NCBI RefSeq assembly: GCF_029867415.1
Contig: NC_081182.1
Span: forward strand, 39,895,155-39,959,154
Source: Vicia villosa
Lineage: Eukaryota > Streptophyta > Magnoliopsida > Fabales > Fabaceae
DNA: 64,000 bases
Reading direction: 5' to 3'
This document shows, in pieces, positions 37,083-48,275 of the stretch (position 1 is its first letter; each line of letters begins with the position of its first letter). The notes under the pieces are model-generated. The model ran no database searches. It was not told the DNA's origin and was given only the letters and a program-made list of their open reading frames with translations. The position numbers and the translations under genes are program-made.

Positions 37083-37708
37083 TACGAAGATGAAGTGAAT
37101 TACTTATAAAACTGTAACTAAAGCTAATAAATATTGTTTATAATTATAACAACCAATATGCATATATACAGCTTAATTAAACATATTAAATTAGAAAACA
37201 TTTATATATAGCCAGTAAGTAACTTTTTTTAGTAACGTAACGATTAATTTTTAACCTTATTTAGACTGGGAAGTTAATAATTAATTCTCAAAATATTCAT
37301 AATCTCTTTAAAAAAGCTCTTAAAAATAAATAAAATATTAATTTTCGGATTTATTCATTTCAATAAATAAGAAATACTATTATTACTGAAAATGAAAAGC
37401 ATATTTACATAATCCAACAAAAGAAGTACGGAAAGTACAATAACAATAATTAGTATATATTTAATAAACTACTGTTAATAGTAATACAAATTAAAAATAC
37501 TATTGACATAATTAGTAACTTTAATGATAGGTGTCTTAGCTTGAATTTACTATCTAATACATAAAAAATAAAATACTATTTAATATGTTTGAAAATAATA
37601 TAAATGTAACTAACATAACATTTATTTAGAGAGTAAATTAAGGTAAAATTGATAATGTAGTCACTAATTCAATATTATTCTATCTGAGACACTAAATTGA
37701 GTATTCAT
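37083..37708. other. AT-rich non-coding stretch
   Basis: Nothing recognised. Confidence 0.5.
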
Positions 37709-37709
37709 A

Positions 37710-39661
37710 TCTATAATATAAGAAAATTAATGGTTGTGGAAAAGTAAAAAATACTCTTATTTGATTTTTTGTCACCAAATTAAAATTGTGGTTTTTTGGT
37801 CTTTGCACAATAAAGTTCGTAATTTTATTATTAAAATAATACAACTGTTATATTTTATTAAACTTATCAAATCTCTCTCAATTCTCTATTTTTTTTTCTC
37901 TTTCATCACTTTCTCACTTCTTTCTTCCACCAAAAAAAAATTATTATTGATATATATTTTTTTATATACGAAAAATGATATTTATAATCGAAATATTTTT
38001 TAATCAAAAATGATATACGGTAAAAATTTATTCAAAAAATCAATTATTGATCTAAATATTTTTATATACGAAAATATAATATTGATCCAAATATTTTTGT
38101 AAATGATACATAAATAAAAATAATATTTGTATACGTAAAAAATCTATTATTTACGAAAAATAGTATTTATGATCAAATGTTTTTTATTCAAAAATGATAT
38201 ACGGGAAAAAAATCTACTATTGATCTAAATATTTTTATATACGAAATTTACTATTGATCCAAATATTTTTGAAAATGATACCTAAACAAAAACGAAGTTT
38301 GTTTGAGTTTTGAATCTCTTGAATTTGGCCAAAACGAAGTTTGTATACGGGAAAAAAATCTATTATTGATCTAAATATTTTTATATACAAAAAATATTAT
38401 TTATGATCCAAATATTATTTATTCAAAAATGGAATAGGCCAAAAAGTTTATTATTGATCTAAATATTTTTATATACGAAAATTTGATATTGATCCAAATA
38501 TTTTTGTAAATGACACATAAATAAAAATAATATATGTATATGGAAAAAAAATTATTATTTACAAAAAATGGTATTTATGATCCAAATATTTTTATTCCAA
38601 ATGGTATACGGGAAAATAATCTACTATTGATCTAAATATTTTTATATACGGAATTTACTATTGATCCAAATATTTTTGTAAATGATACCTAAACAAAAAT
38701 GAGCTCCGTATATGGGAAAAAATCTGTTATTGATCTAAATATTTTTATATACGAGAAATGGTATTTATGATCAAATATTTTTTATCAAAAAATGATATAC
38801 GGGAAAAAGCCTATTATTGATCTAAATATTTTTTTATACGAAAATTTAATATTGATCCAAATATTATTGTAAATGATACCTAAATAAAAATAATATTTGT
38901 ATTATTATTTACGAAAAATATTATTTATGATCCAAATATTATTTATTCAAAAATGGTATACGAGAAAAAATCTACTATTGATGTAAATATTTTTATATAC
39001 GAAATTTACTATTGATCCAAATATATTTTTACATGATACCTTAACAAAAATGAAGTCTGTATACGGGAAAACTCTATTATTGACCTAATTATTTTTATAT
39101 ACGAGAAATGATATTTATGATCAAATATTTTTGATCCAAAAATGGTATACAGGAAAAAATATATTATTGATCTAAATATTTTAATGTATGAAAATTTAAT
39201 ATTGATCCAAATATTTTTGTAAATGATACCTAAACAAAAATAATATTTGTATACAGAAAAAATCTATTATTTACGAAAAATGGTATTTATGACCCAAATA
39301 TTTTTTATTCAAAAATGGTATACGGGAAAAAAAATTATTGATCTAAATATTTTTATATATGAAATTTACTATTGATCCAAATATTTTTGTAAATGATACC
39401 TAAACAAAAATGAAGTTGAAAAAAAAATCTATTATTGATCCAAATATTTTTATATACGAGAAATGGTATTTATGATTAAATTTTTTAAATCGAAAAATGG
39501 TATAAGGGAAAAAATTTATTATTAATCTAAATATTTTTATATACGAAATAATCAATTATTTATCTAAATTTTTTTCTTTTTTAATATTTTTATTTAAAAT
39601 AAATGATGTATCCAAATTCACGTAACCAAACAGAACCCGTGCGTATACACGGGTTTGTTAG
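37710..39661 (+). mobile_element. Helitron (1.95 kb) filled by a higher-order tandem repeat
   Basis: 5' end TCTATAATATAAGAAAATT after host A (37709). The 3' hairpin is CCCGTG-CGTATA-CACGGG (39636-39653), then TTTG and TTAG (39658-39661) before host T. The usual CTRR end is TTAG here. The body from about 38000 to 39560 is an array: GATCCAAATATTTTTGTAAA occurs at 38094, 38256, 38491, 38663, 38854, 39014, 39204 and 39374. No Rep/helicase frame is present. Confidence 0.8.
38020..39560. repeat. Two-part higher-order repeat, about 355 bp per pair
   Basis: Two sub-units alternate. One is marked by AATTTGATATTGATCC then TACATAAATAAAAATAAT or a near variant. The other is marked by GAAATTTACTATTGATCC then ACCTAAACAAAAATGAAG. 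Spacings between the shared GATCC marks are 162, 235, 172, 191, 160, 190 and 170 bp, so same-type units recur about every 350-400 bp, roughly four pairs in all. Confidence 0.85.
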
Positions 39662-39663
39662 TA

Positions 39664-40360
39664 GTTTACAATAAAATCCATGAGGCTATTTATTTATGAT
39701 TTGAGAATTAGCAAGGAAACAAGTCCTGTCACTATCTCCATCCCTAACTCATTCTAAGAGTTGTTCTTATACTTTACTAATTGACTTAGCTGTTGATTGT
39801 TACCTTCCCACTCTCACAAGGGTCGCCACACAGCCACACGTAAGTGTCCACCACCAAATTGCTTAGTCCCCACCACCATTGAAATTGGACTCCCATCCTT
39901 AAGCAATCTCTCAAGTAGTAATCTTCATGTATAGGAAGATGTGGGTGAGAAGGAACACTCTCCTAAACATGATTTATCTGGTTTTTAGTTGTTCCACAAA
40001 TAATTTAATTGTCGAGGTTTCACCTCTTAAAATTAAAAATCAAAAAAATGAAATATCGCACGTTCAAATTTGCACTGCTGCAAATTTTTCTAAGTAATTA
40101 TGTACATATGAAGTTTTTGAATTTAAAAGTTATTTTAATGTATTGACATCGTCGTCAGTCGCTCATTCATTTAGAGACGTTAACAATATCTATCAATATT
40201 ATAATTAGTCGTCATAGTTAAATTATGTGAAAGTCGGAAGTAGATTTTAGTATATAGCCTTAATTTTTAAAGCATAAATTTTATACATATTGCTTTAATT
40301 TTTAACACCCAAAAATATATAATAAAAAATTTAAAAAAAATGTGAATTCGTATTAATATT
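39664..40360. other. Non-coding region upstream of the SAUR gene
   Basis: 39750-39960 is less AT-rich; no coding frame. It includes the distal promoter of the SAUR gene. I did not find a clear TGTCTC/TGTCGG auxin response element close to the TATA box. Confidence 0.5.
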
Positions 40361-40362
40361 GC

Positions 40363-40370
40363 TATATAAA
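40363..40370 (+). promoter_or_regulatory. TATA box of the SAUR gene
   Basis: TATATAAA, 101 bp upstream of the ATG. That gives a leader of about 70 bp, normal for SAUR genes. The leader is rich in CA and CT (CTCTCATTCTCTCTTCACC). Confidence 0.75.
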
Positions 40371-40470
40371 TTAAGGCTCTTTCCTTTAACTTTAGCATTC
40401 AAAGTCTCACGCTCTCATTCTCTCTTCACCAACATTATAGGAATTACCAACCACATCAAAACACCACACC

Positions 40471-40797
40471 ATGCAGGAAGATAAGAAAATGAAAGTGAAG
40501 AAAGGCTGGCTGGCAGTGCAAGTAGGTTTAGAGGAAGAAGAAGAAGGCGGTTCATCTTCTCAGAAATTCCTCATCCCTATCTCTTATCTTTACCATCCAC
40601 TTTTCAAGACTCTTCTCGATGAAGCCTACGATGTTTATGGCTACCACACCAATGGTCCTCTCAAACTTCCGTGTTCCGTTGATGATTTTCTTCATCTTCG
40701 TTGGCGAATTGAGAAAGAATCGAGTCATAGTAATCAGCATAACGTTAACCATCATCAGCATCGTCTTCCTCATGCTCTGATTTTTCACTCTTGTTGA
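40471..40797 (+). CDS. SAUR: SAUR-type auxin-responsive protein, 108 aa
   Basis: Single-exon intact gene, as is usual for SAURs. The conserved SAUR domain spans residues about 11-88: KKGWLAVQVGLEEEE, FLIPISYLYHPLFKTLLDEA, YDVYGYHTNGPLKLPCSVDD and FLHLRWRIEKES. These match the canonical K-G-x-L-x-V-x-V-G, the P-x-x-Y-x-H-P-x-F core and the L-P-C helix segment. A glutamate run (20-25) interrupts the first strand, and the C-terminus is His/Asn/Gln-rich (QHNVNHHQHRLPH). SAUR proteins bind and inhibit PP2C.D phosphatases, activating plasma-membrane H+-ATPases and cell expansion. That role is inferred from the family. The start is the first ATG after the TATA box and in-frame with the domain. Length is normal for the family. 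The gene stands alone here, although SAURs often occur in clusters. Confidence 0.95.
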   Translation: MQEDKKMKVKKGWLAVQVGLEEEEEGGSSSQKFLIPISYLYHPLFKTLLDEAYDVYGYHTNGPLKLPCSVDDFLHLRWRIEKESSHSNQHNVNHHQHRLPHALIFHSC

Positions 40798-42089
40798 TTC
40801 TAATTTTATAATTATAACTTCTTTTTTTTAAATACTGGTGTGATTGAATAGACTAGTTTTGTTTAGGGATTTGATGATTCCACTCTGTAATTTTAACTAT
40901 GAGAGGGAAAGTTGATAAAAAAATACTCTGCTTGGAGACAAATCTTCTTAAGCAGAGAAAACGTATGTGTCTAGTGTTGTTGTAATTGTGTGTTATGGAT
41001 TCAAATTCAGCTATAAGAATTGATCGCAGAAAATATCCGATTTTATCTTTGTTGAAAGGATCATATCCATATTAAGTTTTTTTAAGATCATTTCATTTTT
41101 TTTGCGTTTCAAGAGTCTGAGTCTCGTGTCCTTTAATAATTTGATGTCTCTGAACAACTACTAACTGAGTTAGTTTAACACGACTGATCAGTTATAGTCT
41201 GGTGTTTCTGCACAACTACTAATTGAATTAATTTAACATGACTGATCAGTTGAATTTTAATTGAAACTGATATTTGCTTGCTGGAGAGCAATAGTTAATG
41301 GAATAAATATGAATGATTTTGATGCTGTTTGCTCTCATTATGTGGCGAGCAATTGGAATATAGTAGTGGAGCAATGAAGAGAGTTATAGTAGTGAGAGAC
41401 AGCAAATAGGCTATACTGTCCAACGCTGCAAGGGATCTTCAATGTTATGCTACCTTGCTGCCCCCTCTCCCACTTTACACTCTCTATTTGTCTACCTGCT
41501 AAGCTGGCCATTCATTATTTCTTTCTACTTTATGCCTACTTTCTATTTTACACACTAGATAGTTGTATGGTGCAAAAGTGTGATAAATGTTGCAACAGAC
41601 ACAGATTTTTATTGGAGTAATTCATATTTGTTTGGGTCAATTGTATAGGCAGTTAGAATGGCAAATAAACACTCCAAATAGATCTTGTTTGTATATGTTA
41701 TTTGATAAAATGAGAATCAATTTTAATATGTTGGGTTATTTCATAAAAGACATAATTAGTTACTAAATGGATAGTTACTTGATTATCACTATGTAAATAG
41801 TTGGACTATAACATGGAATTTGTATGGAAGATAGTAGACTTTTGAGCAAAATAATTTCACTCAAAACTTGGGTCATAGATCTACATTTTATACCAAAGCT
41901 ATTAAGAATATGGAATCATGAAAGTAGGTGAAAAGACTATGATCAGTTCTACTCTCTTTGAAACTATATTCTATAAGTGCTTGAGAAAGTTTAGAGTACC
42001 AATTTCTGGATGTTTTTTTTCAAACCATATATGAACTTTTTAGAAGGCATAGCATGTTTTTATTTGGAACTATATAGCTTTATGGGACA
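40798..42089. other. SAUR 3' region and intergenic DNA
   Basis: Contains the SAUR 3' UTR (AT-rich just after the stop). A tandem duplication of about 45 bp (CAACTACTAACTGAGTTAG then ACGACTGATCAGTT) lies at 41152-41192 and 41213-41254. No other gene recognised. Confidence 0.55.
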
Positions 42090-42229
42090 TGTAAGCGGAG
42101 CGGAAAAATTCGTTGATCAGTTATATGAAATTAGAACATCAATACTTATTTGTTGAAGATATGATTTGAGAGTATGAGTTGTTGATCTTGTCACATTGAT
42201 TCAGAATCTTGAAAAGATGAATGACTAGA
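42090..42229 (-). mobile_element. copia 3' LTR, distal part (left of the CACTA insertion)
   Basis: On the minus strand this ends TTTTTCCGCTCCGCTTACA at 42090, a plausible LTR 3' end (CA). It is the continuation of 48301-48605 across the CACTA element. The 3-bp TCT target duplication shows that the two were once joined. Confidence 0.6.
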
Positions 42230-42259
42230 TCTCACTACAACACGGAAGACAAACAAAAG

Positions 42260-42665
42260 CGCTTTTTTTGGCCTTTAACAGCGCTTTAAAGCGCTGCCAA
42301 AGCCAGCGCTGGCGTAGGCTACGAAAGCGCTCTGGTAGACCCCCCTATAAGAGCGCTTTTTTCAGAAAAAGCGCTCTAGTAGACCCCCCTATAAGAGCGC
42401 TTTTTACAGAAAGCGCTATGGTAGACCCCCCTATAAGAGCGCTTTTTCTGGAAAAAGCGCTCTGGTAGACCCCCTATAAGAGCGCTTTTGCTGGAAGAAG
42501 CGCTCTGGTAGCCCCCCTACTAGAGCGCTTTTCCAAAAGCGCTTTGGTAGGTTGCGTTTTTTTTTCTTTTTTTTTAATCTTTGGCAGCACTTTTTGTAAC
42601 AAAGCGCTTTGGTATGTGGACCTTTAAGAGCGCTTTTTAAAAGCGCTGTCGTTGCTAAATGAGAT
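42260..42665. repeat. Left subterminal AGCGCT palindrome array
   Basis: Repeated modules of about 60 bp containing AGCGCTTTTT, then AAAGCGCT, then GGTAGACCCCCCTATAAG. In CACTA elements such arrays bind the element-encoded protein needed for transposition, and the repeat identity is element-specific. Confidence 0.9.
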
Positions 42666-42983
42666 ATTTTAAAGTGCAGCCTATAATTTCAGCCTCCCAG
42701 ATCGACCTGTAATATTTTCGACCTGTAATATATTTTCGACCTGTAATATATTTTCGACGATATATTTTCAACCATAGGTAGGACTATATGTATATTAATA
42801 TAATACCATTATAATATCCAAAATTATATATATATATATATATACATCATTATGTCAATCAAACTAAATCTCTAACATCAACAATATTATACTTCAAATA
42901 TTAATTGGCAACAATATGAACAAAGTTAGTAACCATATATCCTAGAGTACTATAATATTCTCTTCAAATCGACACAAATCCTA

Positions 42984-43433
42984 CTACATGAATAGCTGAT
43001 GAATATAAAATTGACACAATTCCTCTTTGATTGCTTCCAACTTAAGTTTCGTGTAAGAAGCAGCACGGAATTCGTCAAAGTACTACAGAATAAAAACATA
43101 ATATGAATGATTTAGTTAAATGTAATAAATTATAAGAAGTTATCTAATTAAGTTATAAATCCATACCATGATTGGAATCTCTAATTGATTCATTTGAAGG
43201 ATTTCTTTCATAAACCTCAAAACAAAGTATCTGCAGTCTGAACTGTTCCGCTGTATCGGACACTACATAGAAAAACAAATAAGATTTTATAGTTGTCTTG
43301 TTTTATCAAGTAGCATAAATATTATAAGCAAAATTGTGAAAAATAATGTACCTGCACTTTGATCCAAGTAATGTTGTTTGATTTAGTCCGGGATACATGT
43401 GCGTCTCGTTGACTTCGGAACACTTGTATTGAT
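42984..43433 (-). pseudogene. Ulp1-like (C48) cysteine protease C-terminal exons in the CACTA element
   Basis: Three minus-strand exons join cleanly in phase. 43352-43433 encodes IQVFRSQRDAHVSRTKSNN then ITWIKVQ. 43167-43262 encodes CPIQRNSSDCRYFVLRFMKE then ILQMNQLEIPIM. 42984-43082 encodes YFDEFRAASYTKLKLEAIKE, then ELCQFYIHQLFM and stop. The block CP-x-Q-x5-DC-x-Y-x-V-x-RFM-x-EI is the active-site Cys region of Ulp1/C48 peptidases (SUMO protease fold) found in many plant DNA transposons. The usual DCG glycine is Arg here. The upstream half with the catalytic His and Asp was not found, so it is unlikely to be active. It lies directly downstream of the transposase fragment on the same strand. 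Confidence 0.8.
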
Positions 43434-43978
43434 CTAACAAAAATATAAAAGCATATATTTAGATCAATCTCACAAATAATTAAATATATAAATATACGAT
43501 AATATTTAGAACGATCCCACTTACAAATCAAACAATCTCTATCCGGAGTCATTGAACCTGTATCAAACAAACTAAAGCACATTAGTACACTATTAATAAG
43601 CTAACAATCTATACAAGTCAAATGGAAGTCAAACCATGCATGTACAAGTAAATCGGAAACGAAATCGGTACAAATCAAAATAAGCGTCAAAAAAGAAAGT
43701 TGTCGGAATTGAACGAAATTTACATGGCTATGGTAAAACGTCCCCACGGACTCAAAAATAAAGTCGGTTTTCCGAAATTCAGACCCTAAGCCCGACTTTT
43801 GATTACGGGCAGAAGCAAAACCGATAAAAAACAGTCCCGAAATGTAAAGATAAGTGCATGAGCAGCTCCGGAATCGTCAAAATAGTATAGTTACATGTAA
43901 AGAAGTCGACAAACGGATACATGGTTCAAAAGTTATGTACAAAACGAGAATATGCACCAAAATTGAATAAGTACTATA

Positions 43979-44647
43979 CTATTGAATAAAACAATCGGTA
44001 CAAATTGAATAAACCAAAATTGAATACACGTTTGGACATGCATGTATCTTATCATAGCTCATGCCAATAGAGGACAACATCTTTTTGGCTTCATACGTGC
44101 GATTGGGAAGAACATTATCCTTTGGTAGCATATCTTTCATAAGGGCTAATAACTCTGTGAAACTTGTATCCGACCATCCATTGTCCGCCTTTAAGTTGTA
44201 CAACTTTAACACCGCAGACAATCTCGTGAATTTTGAACAACCATCATACAATGGTTTCTCTACATCGCTTACCAACCTCTCAAACATTTTGGGACAATCC
44301 TCAAGATCTTCTTCAAGCGCTTCTGCAATCTCTTCGACTCGATCGCAATCGTATGTGTCTGTGCAATCGTCGTTTGAAGCATACTTCCTATTACACCTCG
44401 ACTCAGCATTCCCGTTACTTTTCTCACCATGCATTGTCCAACATGTATAACTTCTATCAATTCCAAACCGTAGTAAATGGGATGCCAACTTATTCCCGTC
44501 AACCTTACCCCCATAACAGCAACCCAAGCAAGGACACGGCATTCGAATCGGGTCTTCGGAGTGCGCAACCGCAAACTCAACGAATTCCCATACCCCTTTC
44601 TCGTACTCTTTCGACAATCGGTTTGAATTCATCCATGTCTTATCCAT
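43979..44647 (-). pseudogene. CACTA transposase (TNP2-type) N-terminal part, truncated
   Basis: An open frame of 222 codons. Residues 1-75 form the transposase-associated zinc-like domain: MDKTWMNSNRLSKEYEKGV, then MPCPCLGC, HLLRFGID and YTCWTMHGE. Residues 130-205 carry the start of the TNP2 region: CSKFTRLSAVLKLYNLKA, GWSDTSFTELLALMKDMLP and YEAKKMLSSIGMSYDKIHAC. After HACPN the match ends, and the frame closes about 16 codons later in unrelated sequence. The catalytic DDE part is therefore absent, either deleted or beyond an intron I cannot see. Just upstream of the ATG, GACATGGATAA is repeated in tandem, giving alternative starts in the same frame. Confidence 0.88.
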
Positions 44648-45205
44648 GTCTTATCCATGTCTTAACTAAGCTAAACAAATGCTTCTTGGTTTCTCTATCA
44701 GGTACTAAGGAATTATGTCAAGATAATAAATAGCTATCATCATTATGTCTTGATCAGAATACCTAATGAGATCTTATAAAGTGTGAATAATAGGATGCCT
44801 AATCAGAATACCTAATCAGAATACCCGATTTCTTAAAGAAGACATTACCTTATTTCAAGGTAATATAAGTCCACAAAACAAAAAACTGGTTGAGAGACAT
44901 TAAATTGATATTAAATAGAACCATAAACAATAAACTATAAGCAGAAAATAACAAACTATAAGCAAGAAGAAAGGGATAGTAACCTGAGTTAGACTTGATG
45001 TGGGGGATGGGTGTGAATACAAGATCACACTCAAAGATGTTTTTGATTCATGGCAAACTCAAATAAGCATTCAAACAACAAGACGGAAGCAGAAAACTTA
45101 AAGAAAAGCAAGCATTGATCACTCATAGGTCAACTCATTATGTTTATATGTTTATAGGTTGCCTCAACACAAGCAAAACAAGAAGAATGCAGAAAAACAG
45201 CAGTT

Positions 45206-45493
45206 AGGTCGACCTACCATCAACCCAGGTCGACCTAAAATGGAGAAAAATTCATATATCCCTGCTAGGTCGACTCACACATCATTTAGGTCGACCTAAA
45301 TTGATGAATTCTACATACCAGCCTGTTAGGTCGACCTACACATCAACTAGGTCGACCTAATCTGTGAAAATGTCTCCAGAATGCATCAGAAGAGGATTCT
45401 GGTCGACCTACTCCTTCAACAGGTCGACCTAACTGGGAGCAAAATTCTGCAAGCTCTGTTAGGTCGACCTAAGCACTACAAGTGGTCGACCTA
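45206..45493. promoter_or_regulatory. Array of paired AGGTCGACCTA palindromes in the LTR U3
   Basis: Ten copies of the 11-bp palindrome AGGTCGACCTA (some with one change) start at 45206/45227, 45267/45288, 45328/45349, 45400/45421 and 45461/45483. Within pairs the spacing is 21, 21, 21, 21 and 22 bp. Between pairs it is 61, 61, 72 and 61 bp. The array ends 57 bp upstream of the TATA-like box at 45550. The palindromes are much better conserved than the DNA between them. This fits a multi-site enhancer for a dimeric factor, but function is inferred. Confidence 0.7.
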
Positions 45494-45549
45494 ACTGATC
45501 AAGAAAGTTCAAAAATCAGTTTTTCTTGGTTCTAACTGTTATGCAATCA

Positions 45550-45557
45550 TATATATT
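45550..45557 (+). promoter_or_regulatory. TATA-like box of the inserted LTR
   Basis: TATATATT directly downstream of the palindrome array. The ACACCAACGACTGAAAG region about 30 bp downstream would be the expected transcription start. Confidence 0.5.
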
Positions 45558-46576
45558 GTGCAAGGGTAATTATTCAAGCAACACCAACGACTGAAAGATA
45601 CACAAACGCTTCTCATCTTCGTTCTTCATCATCTCCAACACAATTACACATAATCATTCTTGCGTTGCGGGTTAGTGATGAGTTCGATAACGTCCATGGA
45701 ACGGAATTGAAGATTCCTAGTGGGTGAAGGTTTGTGGGGTTTGTTGGTGAATAAAATCTGCGGGTTTTGTCCTCCACGACGGGTGGTTCTTGGGGGTTTT
45801 TATCAAGAGGCGTTCATTGAGGATTCGGTTGAGTGTAACGATTGAGGAACGGGGAGTTCAAGGAATCAAGACACTGCAGAAGGGAATCAAAGTGAAGCTC
45901 TTGGATAACCTTGATCTGGCTCAAGATTAAGGGGGAAGAAGATTCAAAGGATCGACATAATTGGTTTATCGTTTATCGCTTTGTTATCTTCTTTGTATAT
46001 ACTACTTTCAACATTAATGAAAGATTACCCAATTTCAATTTGGAATTGGGGGCAGACGTAGTCGTAGCGAGGACGATCGACGAACTGCCTAAACAAATAT
46101 CGTGTTCTTGTCGCTTTTACTTTCTCTTTTACTTTCTGTTCATAATTGGTTATAAGTGCAAAATTGATCAACGATTCAAGTGTTAAAATTGTGAATTCAA
46201 GTTCTGCACAAACATCACAATTCACCACAACTTGAATCACTATCAATTTGAACGTATCACCAAGTGTTTGTGTTTTTGCTTAATCCAATCTTACTGCATT
46301 GCAAATCAAAGTTGTCAATCTAGGAGTTAATTGGTTTTCAGTTGTTAAACGTATTGGTTAGCCATCATATTACTTCACCATCAATTCCACTTACTTTTTG
46401 GTTTTGAAACACATACGACATTTGCAATAGCGGTCCGGAATAGACGCAAGTCGATTCAGAACCGCTTTCGCTCGAGTCAGTAGAAAAATCCGTAAAAACT
46501 TAGTGAGATCTATTCACCCCCCCTCTAGATCTTTAGGCCAGCGTCTAACAATGGGTAGGTTTGAATCGGCCTTGTA

Positions 46577-46738
46577 CAAGTAGAAACCAGAGACTTCAAA
46601 GTAACTGTAAAATTAAACACACACACACGATGCAGTTAAATACAAATATCATAAAAGTGAAGGAACTATATGCAAACTGTAGCACAAACTACAATGATTT
46701 TAGAAGTAGAAACCAGAGACTTCAAAGTAACTGTAAAA
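46577..46738. repeat. 35-bp direct repeat inside the CACTA element
   Basis: AAGTAGAAACCAGAGACTTC followed by AAAGTAACTGTAAAA occurs at 46578-46612 and 46704-46738. A smaller duplication, TAAGTAGAAATTATCAAACC, is at about 47174 and 47215. Confidence 0.85.
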
Positions 46739-47639
46739 GTAACTGAACCAATGATTTTGACATAATATTCATAATAAAATCAAACAAAACTTTTATGGAA
46801 CACCAAAAAAAAATCGGAAAAAGATGTACAAATACAAATTAAAATTTGAAAACCACCACACCCAACCCTTATGCCACTGTTAAAACAGAAGCCAAGCTAT
46901 ATTATAATCCAAGGCAAAAGCAATCTCAAACAGTATATACAATTTATAGAATAGATTAAGAATAACACCTCCAAAACTAACAAGAGTACAATTAACAGAA
47001 TAATAATAAACCCACAAAAAACTCTTTGTTGTTTCAACATAAAAATAACACTTAGATTAAGAATAATATCGTCATACAAAAGCCTTATTATATAAAATTA
47101 TGTATGGTTTCATTAAACAACCAAAATATTGAATCAAACAGAAGCCAGAAGCCAGAAGCCAAAAATAACACTTAAGTAGAAATTATCAAACCGGATACGC
47201 TTCCTATATACACATAAGTAGAAATTATCAAACCAACTTGCAATTACCCATAACCAAATTCAAAAAATTCTAACTTCACTCATGTACCACAACCAAATAA
47301 CCATCCATAAACCCATGAAATTGCCTTACTATAATTTCACCATTACTATAATAACCTTTAACCTTCATCACCATTGACATAAACTACACAAATGCATCAC
47401 AAAACTAGAACTCACATCATCACTAAATAACAAAAACAAAAGAAAAGAGGAAGAGAAATTTTCCAGAATTCAGAGTTGGATTCAAAATCAAACGAACACA
47501 TCATCAGAAAATACCTATTACTCATCACTATTTTTTAAACCCCTAATATAGATTTCTATAAAAACAGAAGCCAAAAGCAATCTAGTTTTCTGAATAAAAT
47601 ACCTATAAACACTAATCTTTCAAATGTCAAAAACAGAAC

Positions 47640-47900
47640 TATAAATCGTGTACCTTCGTCTTCTCTTCGTATTCGTTTTCTGGGCAGGGTTTGTTCTTCG
47701 TTCTAGCTTCGAATTCGTTTTCTGGGCAGGGTTTGTTTTTCGTTCTAACTTTGTCTTCTCTTCGTATTTGTTTTTCTGGGCGGTTTTGAGGATGAGATAC
47801 GGTTTTGAGGAGTTTTTATGGAGTTTTTATGGAGTTCTGGGCAGCGATGGTTCTTCGTAATGAAGTTATGGGCAGCAATGGCAGTGAAAGAAATTAGGGA
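47640..47900. repeat. Tandem TTCGTTTTCTGGGCAGGG repeats near the transposase 5' end
   Basis: About three units of around 50 bp, each with CTTCG, TTCGTTTTCTGGGCAGGG and TTTGTT. On the minus strand this lies in the promoter or leader zone of the CACTA transposase, inside the right subterminal array. Confidence 0.65.
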
Positions 47901-47954
47901 TTATGAAACAGCTATTATTTTGATTTTAAAAATTTTAATTAACGAAACAGCTAT

Positions 47955-48275
47955 GAAAGCGCTTTTAGAAAGCGCTCTGGTAGCCTTGCCTTTACCAGCG
48001 CTTTTTAGGGTAAAAGCGCTTTCGTACCCCCCCTTTAAGAGCGCTTCTGAAAGCGCTTTCATAAGCCACCTATAAGAGCGCTTTTTGAAAGCGCTTTCGT
48101 ACCCCCCTATAAGAGCGCTTTTTGAAAGCGCTTTCGTACCCCCCTTATAAGAGCGCTTTTAGAAAGCGCTTTCGCACCCCCCCTTTAAGAGCGCTTTTTT
48201 TGCGTGTTTTTTTATTTTGTTTTTAGCGAAACCTATGCCAGCGTTTTCTCCTAAAAGCGCTTTAGTAGGGGTGCT
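47955..48275. repeat. Right subterminal AGCGCT palindrome array
   Basis: Mirror-image counterpart of the left array: GAAAGCGCTTTCGTACCCCC then CTATAAGAGCGCTTTTT repeated about five times. Confidence 0.9.

Larger units (their letters stand above)
44984..46550 (+). mobile_element. copia-type LTR (probably solo) inserted in the CACTA element
   Basis: About 1.57 kb of higher-GC sequence with LTR layout. A U3-like part holds ten GTCGAC palindromes, then comes TATATATT at 45550, and then a transcribed-like part including GGGGGCAGACGTAGTCGTAG. The 3' end is ATTCACCCCCCCTCTAG followed by GCGTCTAACA, the typical end of large plant copia LTRs. Its start is near TGAGTTAGAC (inverted partner of GTCTAACA, imperfect). 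No TSD was found and no internal coding flanks it, so both the solo status and the left end are estimates. Confidence 0.6.

Noticed and set aside
40552..40788. 78-codon minus-strand frame
   Set aside because: It is antisense to the intact SAUR coding sequence.
44061..44733. Plus-strand frames of 129 and 166 codons
   Set aside because: They are antisense shadows of the CACTA transposase fragment, which has clear family motifs on the minus strand. The minus-strand frame at 44269-44580 is an alternate frame of the same region.
44984..46550. Gene in the higher-GC block within the CACTA element
   Set aside because: The 91-codon frame at 45911-46186 has no domain, and the block has LTR promoter and terminus features instead.
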